NCBI RefSeq assembly: GCF_047345145.1
Contig: NZ_JBLFER010000001.1
Span: 248,001 to 312,000, forward strand
Origin: Maribacter_C sp047345145
GTDB taxonomy: Bacteria > Bacteroidota > Bacteroidia > Flavobacteriales > Flavobacteriaceae
Direction of reading: 5' to 3'
DNA: 64,000 nt
Shown: positions 18,101-25,568 of the stretch, in pieces
Position numbering within the stretch: position 1 is the stretch's first letter
Layout: the number at the start of each line of letters is the position of its first letter
Position numbers and translations under genes: made by a program
Notes under the pieces: generated by a model
Told to the model about the DNA's origin: nothing
Databases searched by the model: none
Seen by the model: only the letters and a program-made list of their open reading frames with translations

Positions 18101-18440
18101 AACTGTTTCTAGGATTTCCTTCTCCAGTACCCACCCAAATCACAGAAGGGTTAGATTGCTGAATGGCTAAAGCACCAACAGATGCCGTAAGTTCTTCATC
18201 GAAAATCGGTTCCCATTTGATACCTCCAGAAGTAGATTTCCATATACCGCCTGAAGCCGTACCCACATACATGATATCAGGATTGGAATGCACGGCATCA
18301 ATGGCCGTAACACGCCCGCTCATACCACCAGGACCAATGTTTCTGGGTTTTAGGTCTTGGACGAGGTCCATATTAAAGTCTTGCGAAAAGGTTAGTAAGC
18401 TTGAAAAGAAAAGTGCAAAAAAGAGTAGTTTTTTGGTCAT
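15180..18440 (-). CDS. Large secreted Asp-box (BNR/VPS10-like) beta-propeller protein
   Basis: The 1086-residue protein has a signal peptide ending at TFSQ (about residue 20). I can count about eleven Asp-box motifs of the S-x-D-x-G-x-T-W kind, for example SLDGGKSW, TTDGGETW, SEDGGFKW and SKDGGKSW. Such motifs mark propellers of the sialidase, sortilin/VPS10 or xyloglucanase-like type. Catalytic residues of glycosidases are not recognisable. At about 800-840 there is a charged low-complexity insert (Lys/Glu/Asp/Ser), part of which is encoded by a REP-like repeat. The C terminus (about 930-1040) is helical, perhaps coiled. No T9SS sorting domain is seen. An S9 peptidase follows; the pair may act together outside the cytoplasm. 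Confidence 0.85.
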   Translation of the reverse strand: MTKKLLFFALFFSSLLTFSQDFNMDLVQDLKPRNIGPGGMSGRVTAIDAVHSNPDIMYVGTASGGIWKSTSGGIKWEPIFDEELTASVGALAIQQSNPSVIWVGTGEGNPRNSLNGGFGVYKSLDGGKSWKAMGLTKTRHIHRIKIDPTDPNTVYVGAIGSPWGEHPERGVYKTTDGGETWEKVLFVNNKTGVADLVMDPTNPNKLIAAMWEHKRDPWFFKSGGKGSGLYMTHDGGKNWKKLTEEDGLPKGDLGRIGIAIAPGKPNIVYALVEAKKNALYKSEDGGFKWKKINDKSDIGNRPFYYSEIYVDPQNENRVYSVFTFINVSEDGGKNFKQLMNAYGNDVTNGVHPDHHAFWIHPENGQFILNGNDGGFNISKDGGKSWRFIGNIPVAQFYHIATDNEFPYNVYGGMQDNGSWRGPAYVWKRQGIRNSYWQEISFGDGFDVVPDLENSQYGYTMSQQGFVQRYDHITGNNYIVRPTPPDAKTKLRFNWNAAIGQDPFDNSTAYFGSQFVHKSTNKGLTWEVISPDLTTNDPEKQKQSESGGLSMDATGAENHTTLLVIEPSPLEKDMLWTGSDDGLVHYTQNGGETWIDVTQNIKGLPTGSWIPQIKASNKNKGEALLIANDYRRFNYTPYAYRTRNYGKTWERIVDASDVQSYTLSIVEDPENANLLFLGTDDGLYISFNAGANWQKWTEGFPTVSTKDLVIHPREHDLVIGTFGRAAWVLDDIRPLRELASNKAILNADAKLFTPPTAYQAAIQQPTGSRFGGDALYNAENRKLGAMITYYLKEGKKKENKSKEDEEDKSKDSSKDEEIASQARKDDDEKELTGVQKKDSVQFEFLSGDKVIRTLKYKTPEKAGFHRIYWGMDEKGPDRPSRKISKRKNERGGRSVKPGTYKVRMSYGDVTDETMITVKTDPRLNVDMNSINEIYEASEKIANMTQTAADAVKQLNESKNVANKYSKELKEMDKKKYKDQIKASTDIVKAIDSVVALYIGKEDKRQGITRNPEINVMQRIGNAGYYTETRKTSLTETEKNLIKYAEDDLKDALNKTNSFFSDRWKSYRKSIEALKVSPFKDTKSFSMN
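15969..15995. repeat. REP-like repeat inside a coding region
   Basis: This 27-bp stretch reads GTCTTTGCGAGC followed by TTGCGAAGCAATCTC on the plus strand. From memory it differs by one base from a dispersed repeat type common in bacterial intergenic regions (GTCATTGCGAGC...GCGAAGCAATCTC). Here it lies inside the Asp-box protein gene and is translated in frame as EIASQARKD, within the charged insert. Confidence 0.5.
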
Positions 18441-18531
18441 TTTAGATTGAATTAATTAGTCGGATTAAATATAGGGAAAAGATTCAGGGGATTTCTTAAA
18501 GGGGTGTTAAGAACTTGATAGTTTTGGTCTC

Positions 18532-18602
18532 GATAACAAATGTTATAAATGTGTTGTTATCTCTCGATTTTGGTTGGATAACACTTATATTTATGTTGTT
18601 AT
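18532..18602 (+). repeat. Two tandem hairpins GATAACA...TTGTTAT before an orphan gene
   Basis: Copy one pairs GATAACAA (18532-18539) with TTGTTATC (18554-18561). Copy two pairs GATAACA (18577-18583) with TTGTTAT (18596-18602). The two units begin 45 bp apart and share the order GATAACA, TTAT, ATGT, TTGTTAT. They sit directly before an AT-rich orphan gene. They could be an operator, tandem hairpins in the leader, or the edge of an inserted cassette. Confidence 0.5.
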
Positions 18603-18621
18603 AAACGAGTTGTAGGGAATT

Positions 18622-19275
18622 ATGAAGAACATTTTACTTCTAACAATCATTATGGGTTTAAGCATAAACTTATTTGCTCAAAATTGCCCAAAACCTAATA
18701 TTTCGAAAGAATTAGAAATAAGAATAAGCACAGACTCAATTTATAAACAGGATGTTCAATTTAGGATAGAATATTATGCCAAACTAAGTAAAGTAATTCT
18801 TCCAAAGTATTTTGGATTAAAAGATTTAATAAGACAAAAAATAGAAATTGAAGACAAGGAAAAAGTAAAAGAGCTGGCAAAATCGTACGAACAAAATCGG
18901 ATAGAATATTTAAATGAAATTAAAGAAAATCAATTAGTCAAATATCAAGATGCTTTAGGTTATAGTAACCTAAATACCTTATTGATTTTTGAAACTTTAA
19001 GTCTTTTCCCGGACTCATATGCAATGCTTTTTAATAATACTGTTCTTAATAGTAAGGCTAATGCAAAAGATAAAATTCTGATTGACCAATTACACTTAAA
19101 ATACAGTAATGTTCTAACAGAAAATTCAGACTGCATAAAAGATATGATAATGGATATAAAAACTTCAAAAAAGGAATTTAAGATTGTTGAAATATTTCAA
19201 AATGCTGGAAATAGAGCCAAAGTGGATGAAGCGAAAACGAAATTGATAAATTTGCTTATTTGGGCGGAAAAATAA
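18622..19275 (+). CDS. Secreted protein of unknown family, AT-rich orphan
   Basis: I do not recognise this 217-residue protein. It has a clear signal peptide (MKNILLLTIIMGLSINLFAQ) and then a largely helical, Lys/Glu-rich chain with two Cys (C22 in QNCPKP, and one in NSDCIKD near 173). A segment at about 95-145 (YQDALGYSNLNTLLIFETLS) is more hydrophobic. Four 60-base lines sampled in the gene hold 72 G+C of 240 (30%), against 79 of 180 (44%) in three lines sampled from neighbours. It stands alone between two tandem hairpins and a downstream epimerase whose start lies 59 nt after its stop. The base composition suggests recent acquisition. Confidence 0.75.
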   Translation: MKNILLLTIIMGLSINLFAQNCPKPNISKELEIRISTDSIYKQDVQFRIEYYAKLSKVILPKYFGLKDLIRQKIEIEDKEKVKELAKSYEQNRIEYLNEIKENQLVKYQDALGYSNLNTLLIFETLSLFPDSYAMLFNNTVLNSKANAKDKILIDQLHLKYSNVLTENSDCIKDMIMDIKTSKKEFKIVEIFQNAGNRAKVDEAKTKLINLLIWAEK

Positions 19276-19334
19276 CTTCTTACAACAAAACCTCCAATGA
19301 ACAATCTCAATCCAAATCTTTAATAAAAACAGCC

Positions 19335-20267
19335 ATGCACACCATCCTAGGCGCAAACGGAATCATCGGCGAGGAACTCGCCAAAGAGCTACGAGCCAAC
19401 TATACCAAAGAAATCAAACTAGTAGGGCGTAACCCGAAAAAGGTACACCCTGATGATGTTTTATGTACAGCTGATTTATTCAATATTGAAGATGTCCACA
19501 AGGCTTTAGAAAATACCGAGATTGCTTATATGACCTTTGGTCTGCCTTATACTTCCGAAGTTTGGCTTCGTGATTGGGTTTGTATTATGGAGAACGTCAT
19601 AGAAGGCTGTAAAAAACAGAATTGCAAGCTGGTCTATTTTGACAATACCTATATGTATCCGCAAGATGCCGCGGTTCAGAAAGAAGATACGCCTATGAGT
19701 TCTTCAGGCAAAAAAGGTACAGGTAAGAAGTTGGCAGCTGAAATGCTGTTAAAGGCAATGGCCAACAAAGAAGTCGAAGCTTTGATTTGTCGCGCGCCAG
19801 AATTTTATGGTCCGGGAAAAACGAAAGGGTTTACTAATGCCTTGGTTTTTGAAGCCTTAAAGAATGGCAAAAAGCCAAAAGTGTTTCTAAGTGATAAAGT
19901 ACTGCGCACTTTGATTTATACCCCTGATGCGAGTAAGGGAATGGCTGTATTGGCGAATACTCCCGATGCCTATGGGCAAACCTGGCACTTACCCTGTGAT
20001 GATAATCGATTGACGTACAAACAGTTTATAGCTGAGATTTCTAGCCAGTTGGGAAGAGAAGTAAAATACACCGTGCTCAGCTCCTTTGTGTTGAAAATAC
20101 TTTCCTTGTTTTATCCGATGATTAAAGAAACCAAGGAGTTATTCCCCAGATATCAAATTGATAATATTTTTGATTCATCGAAGTTTAAGGCAAGGTTTCC
20201 TGATTTTGAGGTGACTACCTATAAAGAAGGTATTCAAAGTATCCTTGAGGATTACGAAATAAAATAA
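19335..20267 (+). CDS. Atypical SDR, NAD-dependent epimerase/dehydratase family
   Basis: This is a 310-residue extended/atypical SDR with the nucleotide loop GANGIIG (6-12) and the usual YFDNTYMYP strand after it. Where extended SDRs have YxxxK followed by AAE, this protein reads GTGKKLAAE: the Lys and helix are recognisable but the catalytic Tyr is missing. It may therefore be a binding protein or use another chemistry. I choose the ATG at 19335 because the NAD motif then starts at residue 6, as is normal; earlier in-frame codons overlap the orphan gene. A perfect 12-bp hairpin follows the stop. Confidence 0.8.
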   Translation: MHTILGANGIIGEELAKELRANYTKEIKLVGRNPKKVHPDDVLCTADLFNIEDVHKALENTEIAYMTFGLPYTSEVWLRDWVCIMENVIEGCKKQNCKLVYFDNTYMYPQDAAVQKEDTPMSSSGKKGTGKKLAAEMLLKAMANKEVEALICRAPEFYGPGKTKGFTNALVFEALKNGKKPKVFLSDKVLRTLIYTPDASKGMAVLANTPDAYGQTWHLPCDDNRLTYKQFIAEISSQLGREVKYTVLSSFVLKILSLFYPMIKETKELFPRYQIDNIFDSSKFKARFPDFEVTTYKEGIQSILEDYEIK

Positions 20268-20274
20268 GTCTTTT

Positions 20275-20301
20275 GTTCCTTCCCCTGCTAGGGGAAGGAA
20301 C
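20275..20301 (+). terminator. GC-rich hairpin after the epimerase gene
   Basis: Perfect 12-bp stem GTTCCTTCCCCT / AGGGGAAGGAAC around loop GCT, starting 8 nt after the stop. No T run follows at once, so it may be a dispersed palindrome working as a terminator. The rest of the gap, to 20525, is AT-rich; it ends in TATCCTTG, one base off the -7 consensus, 6 nt before the next start. Confidence 0.65.
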
Positions 20302-20525
20302 CTTCAACTATTCTTTTCTTATTTTTTGAAATTAGCTTTTATCTTCATGAGTATAGAAGAAGGGTTTTAAATATCATTTTGTTTTGGTTTAGTATTTTAA
20401 AAAAACCTCCTCACTCCTGCATTTTATTAGACATACACTTTATCGAAAGGTGATATTCTCCTACAATAAAATCAGAATTAAACAGTTTTCTATGCAACCC
20501 AATTTGAATTTTATCCTTGTCCCCC

Positions 20526-22184
20526 ATGAGAAAAATATACCTGATTATTCTTTCTGCAGTTGTCTTTGTTACTAGCTGTACGGATGAAACAACCTATATC
20601 GACCAACAAAGCCTAGGTAGAGAACTTATATTAGAAGAAAGTAATACAGTGCTCTCAAATGGAATTAGCGACCGCAGCAATCGTATTTTAGATATTTACT
20701 TTGAACATGAAATATCTGGTAAAAATGCTGGTATGTCTTTGAGTACCACTAGTGATTTTCATCTGAATTTGGTAGGTCAAGTGTCAAGTCCTAATTTTGA
20801 AGGGAGTTCAAATCTTGCCGCGACTCATGTGGATTACCAAGACCAATTTGCCTATGTTTCGTACAATACTATCGGTGAAACTTTTGCAGGTGCAATAGAT
20901 ATTATTGATTTAACTGATCCCCTGTCACCAGTTTTAGTTTCAAGAATGTACATGTTTAATAGAGATGCTAACGTTGTTTTATATGACGATGGGTATGTAT
21001 ATGTGCTAGGAAGTGTAGATACTGAAAAGGTTTTAGAGGCTACAGGTGAATCTTTTATCGCCAAAATAGCTGTTCAGAATGGTACTATTGATTTAGATAG
21101 TGTGGAATATTTCTACCAGCAAGGTAATACGGCAACTGGTATTACCAAAATGCAAAACTCCTATTATGTAACTAGTGGAGTAGCGGGGTCCATCGCGAAG
21201 TATGATGGCAATGCTTTCTTAAAGTCTAGTGAAGTTCCTTTTGATGATTTGCGTTCCGTTACTTCCTCAAATGGAAAATTAGCGGTTTTGGATGGTAGTA
21301 CGGGAGTTACAATAATGGATGGAGACTTAAATGTGCTATCGCAAATAAACACGAGTTCTAGTTTTGTAAATGACGCGAAGCGAACTATATCTATGACAGC
21401 AGATCAAGTAATTGTGGCAGAAGGTGCCGAAGGAGCGGGAGTGTATAATATAACAACAGGAGCACTTGAAGAGCGTTTGCCAATTCTTTTAGATCCTAAA
21501 AATATCCTTCCCTCTGATAAGGTTACCAATGCAGTTTCAGTAAATGGTAATGCTACGCTTTTGGCCAATGGAGGTGCTGGTTTGGCTATTAAGGTAAAGA
21601 ATGAATTGCTCGATTTAATGGGTGTTGTAGAATTAAATGGTTCTATTAATTACGTAGTTTCTGATGGGAATTACATATTTGCCGCCTCTGGAAATTCAGG
21701 TTTGCAAATCATACATAAAATACGAACACAAGAAAGCTTGATTATACCAGAAGGTAATTATTTGATTAGAGCAAGACATAGCGGTCGTGTTTTAGGATTG
21801 TCTAGTTTATCTGCCGCTAACGGAACAAATATTTCACAAGAGAGCACATCAGGACAGGCTGAAAGTGAAGCGTGGAATCTAGAGATTCTCGATTCTGGCG
21901 CATATGTGATTAGATCAACGTATTCAAATAAGGCTGCTCAAATGGAACCGGTATCGGGGCAACGCTATAATAATGTTCAGCAATGGGAGTATGAAGGCGA
22001 AATCAGTCAACAATGGGCCATAGAACCGGCTGCAGAAGAAGGTTATTTTTATATCAGAAACCTTTCAGATAATCAATATATGGATGTTTTTGGGCGTAGG
22101 ACTTCAGCTGGGACGAATCTAATTACATGGCCATTTCATGGAAGAGGTAACCAGCAATGGCAATTTGAGCCTCTAAATCAGTAA
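20526..22184 (+). CDS. Lipoprotein with LVIVD-repeat propeller and ricin-type lectin domain
   Basis: Lipoprotein signal with lipobox FVTSC (C18). Residues about 75-410 are a beta-propeller of LVIVD-type repeats, best seen at AIDIIDLTDPLSPVLVSRMY and in later blades such as AVLDGSTGVTIMDG. Residues about 415-552 form a ricin B-like beta-trefoil with repeated Q-x-W ends (QQWAIEP, QQWQFEP), likely carbohydrate-binding. The start is the ATG at 20526, since the frame extends back only to a TTG three codons earlier. It is probably exposed on the outer membrane. It stands alone and converges with the methyltransferase gene, only 13 nt away. Confidence 0.85.
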   Translation: MRKIYLIILSAVVFVTSCTDETTYIDQQSLGRELILEESNTVLSNGISDRSNRILDIYFEHEISGKNAGMSLSTTSDFHLNLVGQVSSPNFEGSSNLAATHVDYQDQFAYVSYNTIGETFAGAIDIIDLTDPLSPVLVSRMYMFNRDANVVLYDDGYVYVLGSVDTEKVLEATGESFIAKIAVQNGTIDLDSVEYFYQQGNTATGITKMQNSYYVTSGVAGSIAKYDGNAFLKSSEVPFDDLRSVTSSNGKLAVLDGSTGVTIMDGDLNVLSQINTSSSFVNDAKRTISMTADQVIVAEGAEGAGVYNITTGALEERLPILLDPKNILPSDKVTNAVSVNGNATLLANGGAGLAIKVKNELLDLMGVVELNGSINYVVSDGNYIFAASGNSGLQIIHKIRTQESLIIPEGNYLIRARHSGRVLGLSSLSAANGTNISQESTSGQAESEAWNLEILDSGAYVIRSTYSNKAAQMEPVSGQRYNNVQQWEYEGEISQQWAIEPAAEEGYFYIRNLSDNQYMDVFGRRTSAGTNLITWPFHGRGNQQWQFEPLNQ

Positions 22185-22197
22185 AAGTTTTATCGAT

Positions 22198-22800
22198 CTA
22201 AATGTGCTTTTGAAATATTCCGAATAATTCATTCCCAACTCTTGGCGGAATAGAATTGCGGCATCTTTCAAAAGTTATCGTTTTGAAAGTGGGTTCTAAA
22301 TAGCTTAAATACAGCTCTTTGTCTCCTCCAAAAGGACGCTTTTCTATATCTCCCGTTAAGGGAATATCAAACCAAACCCCAACAAGCTTTCCTTTTGGCT
22401 TGAGCAATTTTGCCATTTGTGTTGCATAGCGATTTCTGTTCTCATCCGTTGGAACAAATGAGCAGAAAAAAGTCTGTTCGAAGATGAGGTCGTATTGGGT
22501 TTCGTGAAGGAAGAAATCCTCCAATAACAATTGCTCCTCAGGAAATTCCGGATTCCGTTCTTGAAATTGCTTTAGAGGGAATTCCGAGATATCCATTACA
22601 TGCACATTCTGAAAACCTTGTTTCCAAAGATATTCTGCTTCGTAAGCGTTCCCAGCTCCTGGGATTAAAATTGAGATGGATTTATCTTCCAATTGGTCAA
22701 TGTATTCTTGCAGGGGAGTAGAGGGGTAACCAATATCCCATCCGGTACGCTCTTCTTGGTAGCGTTTTGTCCAGTAGTGTTGTTCTTCGGGATTATTCAT
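22198..22800 (-). CDS. TPMT-like SAM-dependent methyltransferase
   Basis: This 200-residue class I methyltransferase has the N-terminal WTKRYQEERTGWDIGYPSTP segment typical of the thiopurine S-methyltransferase group. The SAM-binding strand-loop ILIPGAGNAYEAEYL follows at about 44-58, then the acidic end of strand 2 in HVMDIS. The late motif PPRVGNELFGIF closes the domain. Substrates in this family are thiols, selenium compounds or halides; which one applies here cannot be told. It overlaps the upstream amidohydrolase gene by 8 nt and is therefore the last gene of a minus-strand operon. Confidence 0.85.
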   Translation of the reverse strand: MNNPEEQHYWTKRYQEERTGWDIGYPSTPLQEYIDQLEDKSISILIPGAGNAYEAEYLWKQGFQNVHVMDISEFPLKQFQERNPEFPEEQLLLEDFFLHETQYDLIFEQTFFCSFVPTDENRNRYATQMAKLLKPKGKLVGVWFDIPLTGDIEKRPFGGDKELYLSYLEPTFKTITFERCRNSIPPRVGNELFGIFQKHI

Positions 22801-24043
22801 TCTTGTAAACTTCGCCGTCTTTCATTACAAATTTTACGTTTCGCATAGCGCTGATATCTTTTGCAGGATTTCCTTCTACAGCAATAATATCGGCTAAAAA
22901 TCCTTTTTGCAATTTTCCCAGATTGTTCAAATGAAAGACTTTGGCGTTCAGTGAAGTTGCTGATTTCAAAACCGCCAATGGTTTCATTCCATAGTCGACC
23001 ATTAATTCCAATTCACGATAATTTTTCCCATGGGTAAATACGCCAACATCACCACCAAAAACAATATCTACTCCCGATTCCAAAGCCAACTTAAATGATT
23101 TTCTCTTGTTTTTAATGCGTTGGGGTTCAGGTTCGCTTCCTTTTTTCCAGCCTTGATATTGGGTTATGGCATCGCCGGCGGCCAAAGTAGGGCAGAGCGC
23201 AACTCCTTTTTCTTTCATCAATTTAAAAATTTCTAAAGTGCCTCCAGCACCATGTTCAATCGTTTCAACACCACCTTTTATAGCTCGGCGCATACCTTCA
23301 GGAGTACTCGCATGTGCAACTGCATATTTGCCTGCTGAGGTAGCCGTTGCGACCATAGCATCGATTTCCTCTTGTAAAAAGGTAGGTTCTGAATCAGCTC
23401 CTGGTGTCCAGCGATAGTCCGCGTAGATTTTTATAAAGTCCGCTCCATTTCCCATTTGACGCCGAACCGTTTTTATGACTTCATCCACTCCGCTTGCAGG
23501 TTCAGCTCCTAAGGGCACTTTTACGCCATCATGAAAGCCTTTTGGTCCATAGGCACCCGTTGCTACAATAGCTGGTCCCGCAACCAACATTCGTGGTCCT
23601 GGTATGATACCTTCGTCAATGGTTCTTTTTAAATACACATCAGTGTACCCGGCACCTTCGGAACCTAAGTCTCTTGTACTTGTAACTCCTGCCATTAAAG
23701 TACTCTTAGCATAAACTGTTCCTCGAATGGCACGTTCTATAGGAGATTCTTTCAAAACTTGGTCATTCCAAGAAGTTTCGTTGTACGGATGTAAAAGCAA
23801 ATGCGAATGGCCTTCGATAAGTCCGGGCATTAAGGTCATGCCTTTTAAAGCTATGGTTTTAGTGTTATTTGGGAGTGTTACGTCAGAAGCTTTTCCGGCA
23901 TAAACAATGGAATTTCCTTCTACCAAAACCACCCAGTTCCCATGCATTTTCTCGCCGTCAAAAACTCGGTCAGGTTGAAGCAGAGTTTGTGATTGAATCG
24001 AAATGGAAAGGAGGCATAGAAATAGACAAAATGGCGTTTTCAT
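22793..24043 (-). CDS. Secreted amidohydrolase (imidazolonepropionase-like)
   Basis: Metal-dependent hydrolase of 416 residues with a signal peptide ending near QSQ (about residue 19). The TIM-barrel metal motif is H79-x-H81 in GHSHLLLHP. The later ligands are also present: Lys in FIKIYAD, His in VAHAS, His in TIEHGAG and Asp in FGGDVG. This set is typical of the Xaa-Pro dipeptidase/imidazolonepropionase-like branch of the amidohydrolases, several members of which cleave cyclic or prolyl dipeptides. It follows a related amidohydrolase gene after 75 nt and overlaps the methyltransferase gene. Confidence 0.88.
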   Translation of the reverse strand: MKTPFCLFLCLLSISIQSQTLLQPDRVFDGEKMHGNWVVLVEGNSIVYAGKASDVTLPNNTKTIALKGMTLMPGLIEGHSHLLLHPYNETSWNDQVLKESPIERAIRGTVYAKSTLMAGVTSTRDLGSEGAGYTDVYLKRTIDEGIIPGPRMLVAGPAIVATGAYGPKGFHDGVKVPLGAEPASGVDEVIKTVRRQMGNGADFIKIYADYRWTPGADSEPTFLQEEIDAMVATATSAGKYAVAHASTPEGMRRAIKGGVETIEHGAGGTLEIFKLMKEKGVALCPTLAAGDAITQYQGWKKGSEPEPQRIKNKRKSFKLALESGVDIVFGGDVGVFTHGKNYRELELMVDYGMKPLAVLKSATSLNAKVFHLNNLGKLQKGFLADIIAVEGNPAKDISAMRNVKFVMKDGEVYKNE

Positions 24044-24112
24044 AAGTATTCGTTTTTAGCAGTATTGGTAATTAGTTTGATGAATAGTTTTCATATTAGG
24101 CTTGGGTTTACA

Positions 24113-24140
24113 TCCCCCTTACTCCCTCTTCAAAGGGGGA
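24113..24140. repeat. C-rich palindrome at the 3' end of an amidohydrolase gene
   Basis: Arms TCCCCCTT (24113-24120) and AAGGGGGA (24133-24140) pair perfectly around a 12-nt loop. The repeat covers the stop codon and the last six or seven codons of the lipoprotein amidohydrolase, so its C-terminal residues (PPLKRE) are repeat-encoded. Confidence 0.55.
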
Positions 24141-25549
24141 ATTACTATTGCTGCTTTTAGAAGGGCTTCTAACTTTCCTTTTGAATGGATTTCTCCGTTT
24201 TTAATAACCATGTGAATCTTCTGTGTGTTTTCAATGTTATCTAAAGGATTCGCATATAAAAGTACTAAATCAGCTATTTTACCCTCGGAAATACTTCCAT
24301 AGTCAATATTTTTTTGTAAAAACTTAGAACCATTGTACGCCGAGGTTTTTAGAGCATCTAAAGGTGAGATTCCGTTTGCGACCATTTCTTGTAATTCTTT
24401 GTGAAGCGAAATTCCGGGATAGGTATATGAGTTGTAGGCTCCGCTATCCGAACCAGCAAGTAACCCAACTCCGGCATCATTAAGGGATTTGGTTAATTTT
24501 CCAAAGAATACATCCAGAGCTTTTCTGTCAGCGATGGTCTTTTTCGAGGAATTCTTTACCCGATTGATACGACCCTCGTAGGTTTTGATAATTCCCTCAC
24601 TCATATATTTGAGATAATCGTCACCGCTGTGGTCAACTTCATCTAAATAGCTCAATGTCTTGCCAATATGTAATGTGGGTACAACATATACTTGACGCTT
24701 ACCTAAATGGGAGAAAGCCTTTTGTGCTGTGGAATCTTGATAGTGACTCATGAGCAGTGGCATGGCATCCCAAAAACCGATTTCTTCATTTTTTAATTGT
24801 TGGGTGACTTCTTTTTCATTGGAAGTACAACCTTTCATCACGTAATACAAATGCTCGATAGCATCAATTCCGGAATCTACGGCTTGATTTAGTTCTACGG
24901 TAAAAGGCATGTGTCCGGAAACTATGAGCCCTCGCTTTTCTGCTTCAACAATTGCTGCTAAATACATTTCTCCAGAAATTTTGCTATCATAGAGTTTTAC
25001 GTAATCGCTAGGTATTCTTTGTAGTATATCTAAGGCGTTATTGACATCAATTTCATTTTCTACTTCTAAAGAACCTTCCCAAGTACCTGCTACGCCATCT
25101 ATTTTTGGTCCTGAAGTAAATATCGTAGGCCCGACTAGACTTCCTTCAGCAATTTGTTTTCTCCAATCTAAAATAGCTGTAGTCAAATCTCCTCCTGCAT
25201 CTCGAACTGTCGTTATTCCGTTAGCGATAAATAGATTTAAGAAATTCTTATTGGCAGCGATTAAACTATCTCCACCACGAAAATGGGTGTGGTTATCCCA
25301 GAATCCTGGTAAAACGAACTTTCCTGACGCATCGACGATTTTTTTGACTTCAAAGGAGTCTACTTTTTCTATGTCGGCAACTTTTATAATCCTTCCCTCA
25401 GAAATAAATATACTTTGCTTGGTAATGTTTCCCGTCTCTAAATCGATAATATTTCCATTTTGGATAACAAGGTCGAATTGTTCTTTTTCTTCCGAAGAAC
25501 AACCCAAATTTAAGAAGATACAAAAGGCAATGAACAATAGATTTCGCAT
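24119..25549 (-). CDS. Amidohydrolase family lipoprotein
   Basis: The 476-residue lipoprotein has its lipobox at FLNLGC (C17). Metal ligands of the amidohydrolase barrel are H87 and H89 (WDNHTHF), Lys in YVKLYDS, His in VSGHMPF, His in AIEHLYY and Asp in LAGSDSG. It is longer than its neighbour mainly through an insert near 215-290 with a Cys (KGCTSNEKE). The C terminus is encoded by a palindromic repeat. It lies 20 nt after the CDP-alcohol phosphatidyltransferase gene, so the two are co-transcribed. The two adjacent amidohydrolases differ enough that they are not a recent duplication. Confidence 0.88.
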   Translation of the reverse strand: MRNLLFIAFCIFLNLGCSSEEKEQFDLVIQNGNIIDLETGNITKQSIFISEGRIIKVADIEKVDSFEVKKIVDASGKFVLPGFWDNHTHFRGGDSLIAANKNFLNLFIANGITTVRDAGGDLTTAILDWRKQIAEGSLVGPTIFTSGPKIDGVAGTWEGSLEVENEIDVNNALDILQRIPSDYVKLYDSKISGEMYLAAIVEAEKRGLIVSGHMPFTVELNQAVDSGIDAIEHLYYVMKGCTSNEKEVTQQLKNEEIGFWDAMPLLMSHYQDSTAQKAFSHLGKRQVYVVPTLHIGKTLSYLDEVDHSGDDYLKYMSEGIIKTYEGRINRVKNSSKKTIADRKALDVFFGKLTKSLNDAGVGLLAGSDSGAYNSYTYPGISLHKELQEMVANGISPLDALKTSAYNGSKFLQKNIDYGSISEGKIADLVLLYANPLDNIENTQKIHMVIKNGEIHSKGKLEALLKAAIVIPPLKRE

Positions 25550-25568
25550 ACCTGAAAAGTATGGAAAA

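Noticed and set aside
22793..25549. Recent tandem duplication of amidohydrolase genes
   Set aside because: The two proteins share ligand motifs but differ in length, export signal and most of the sequence.
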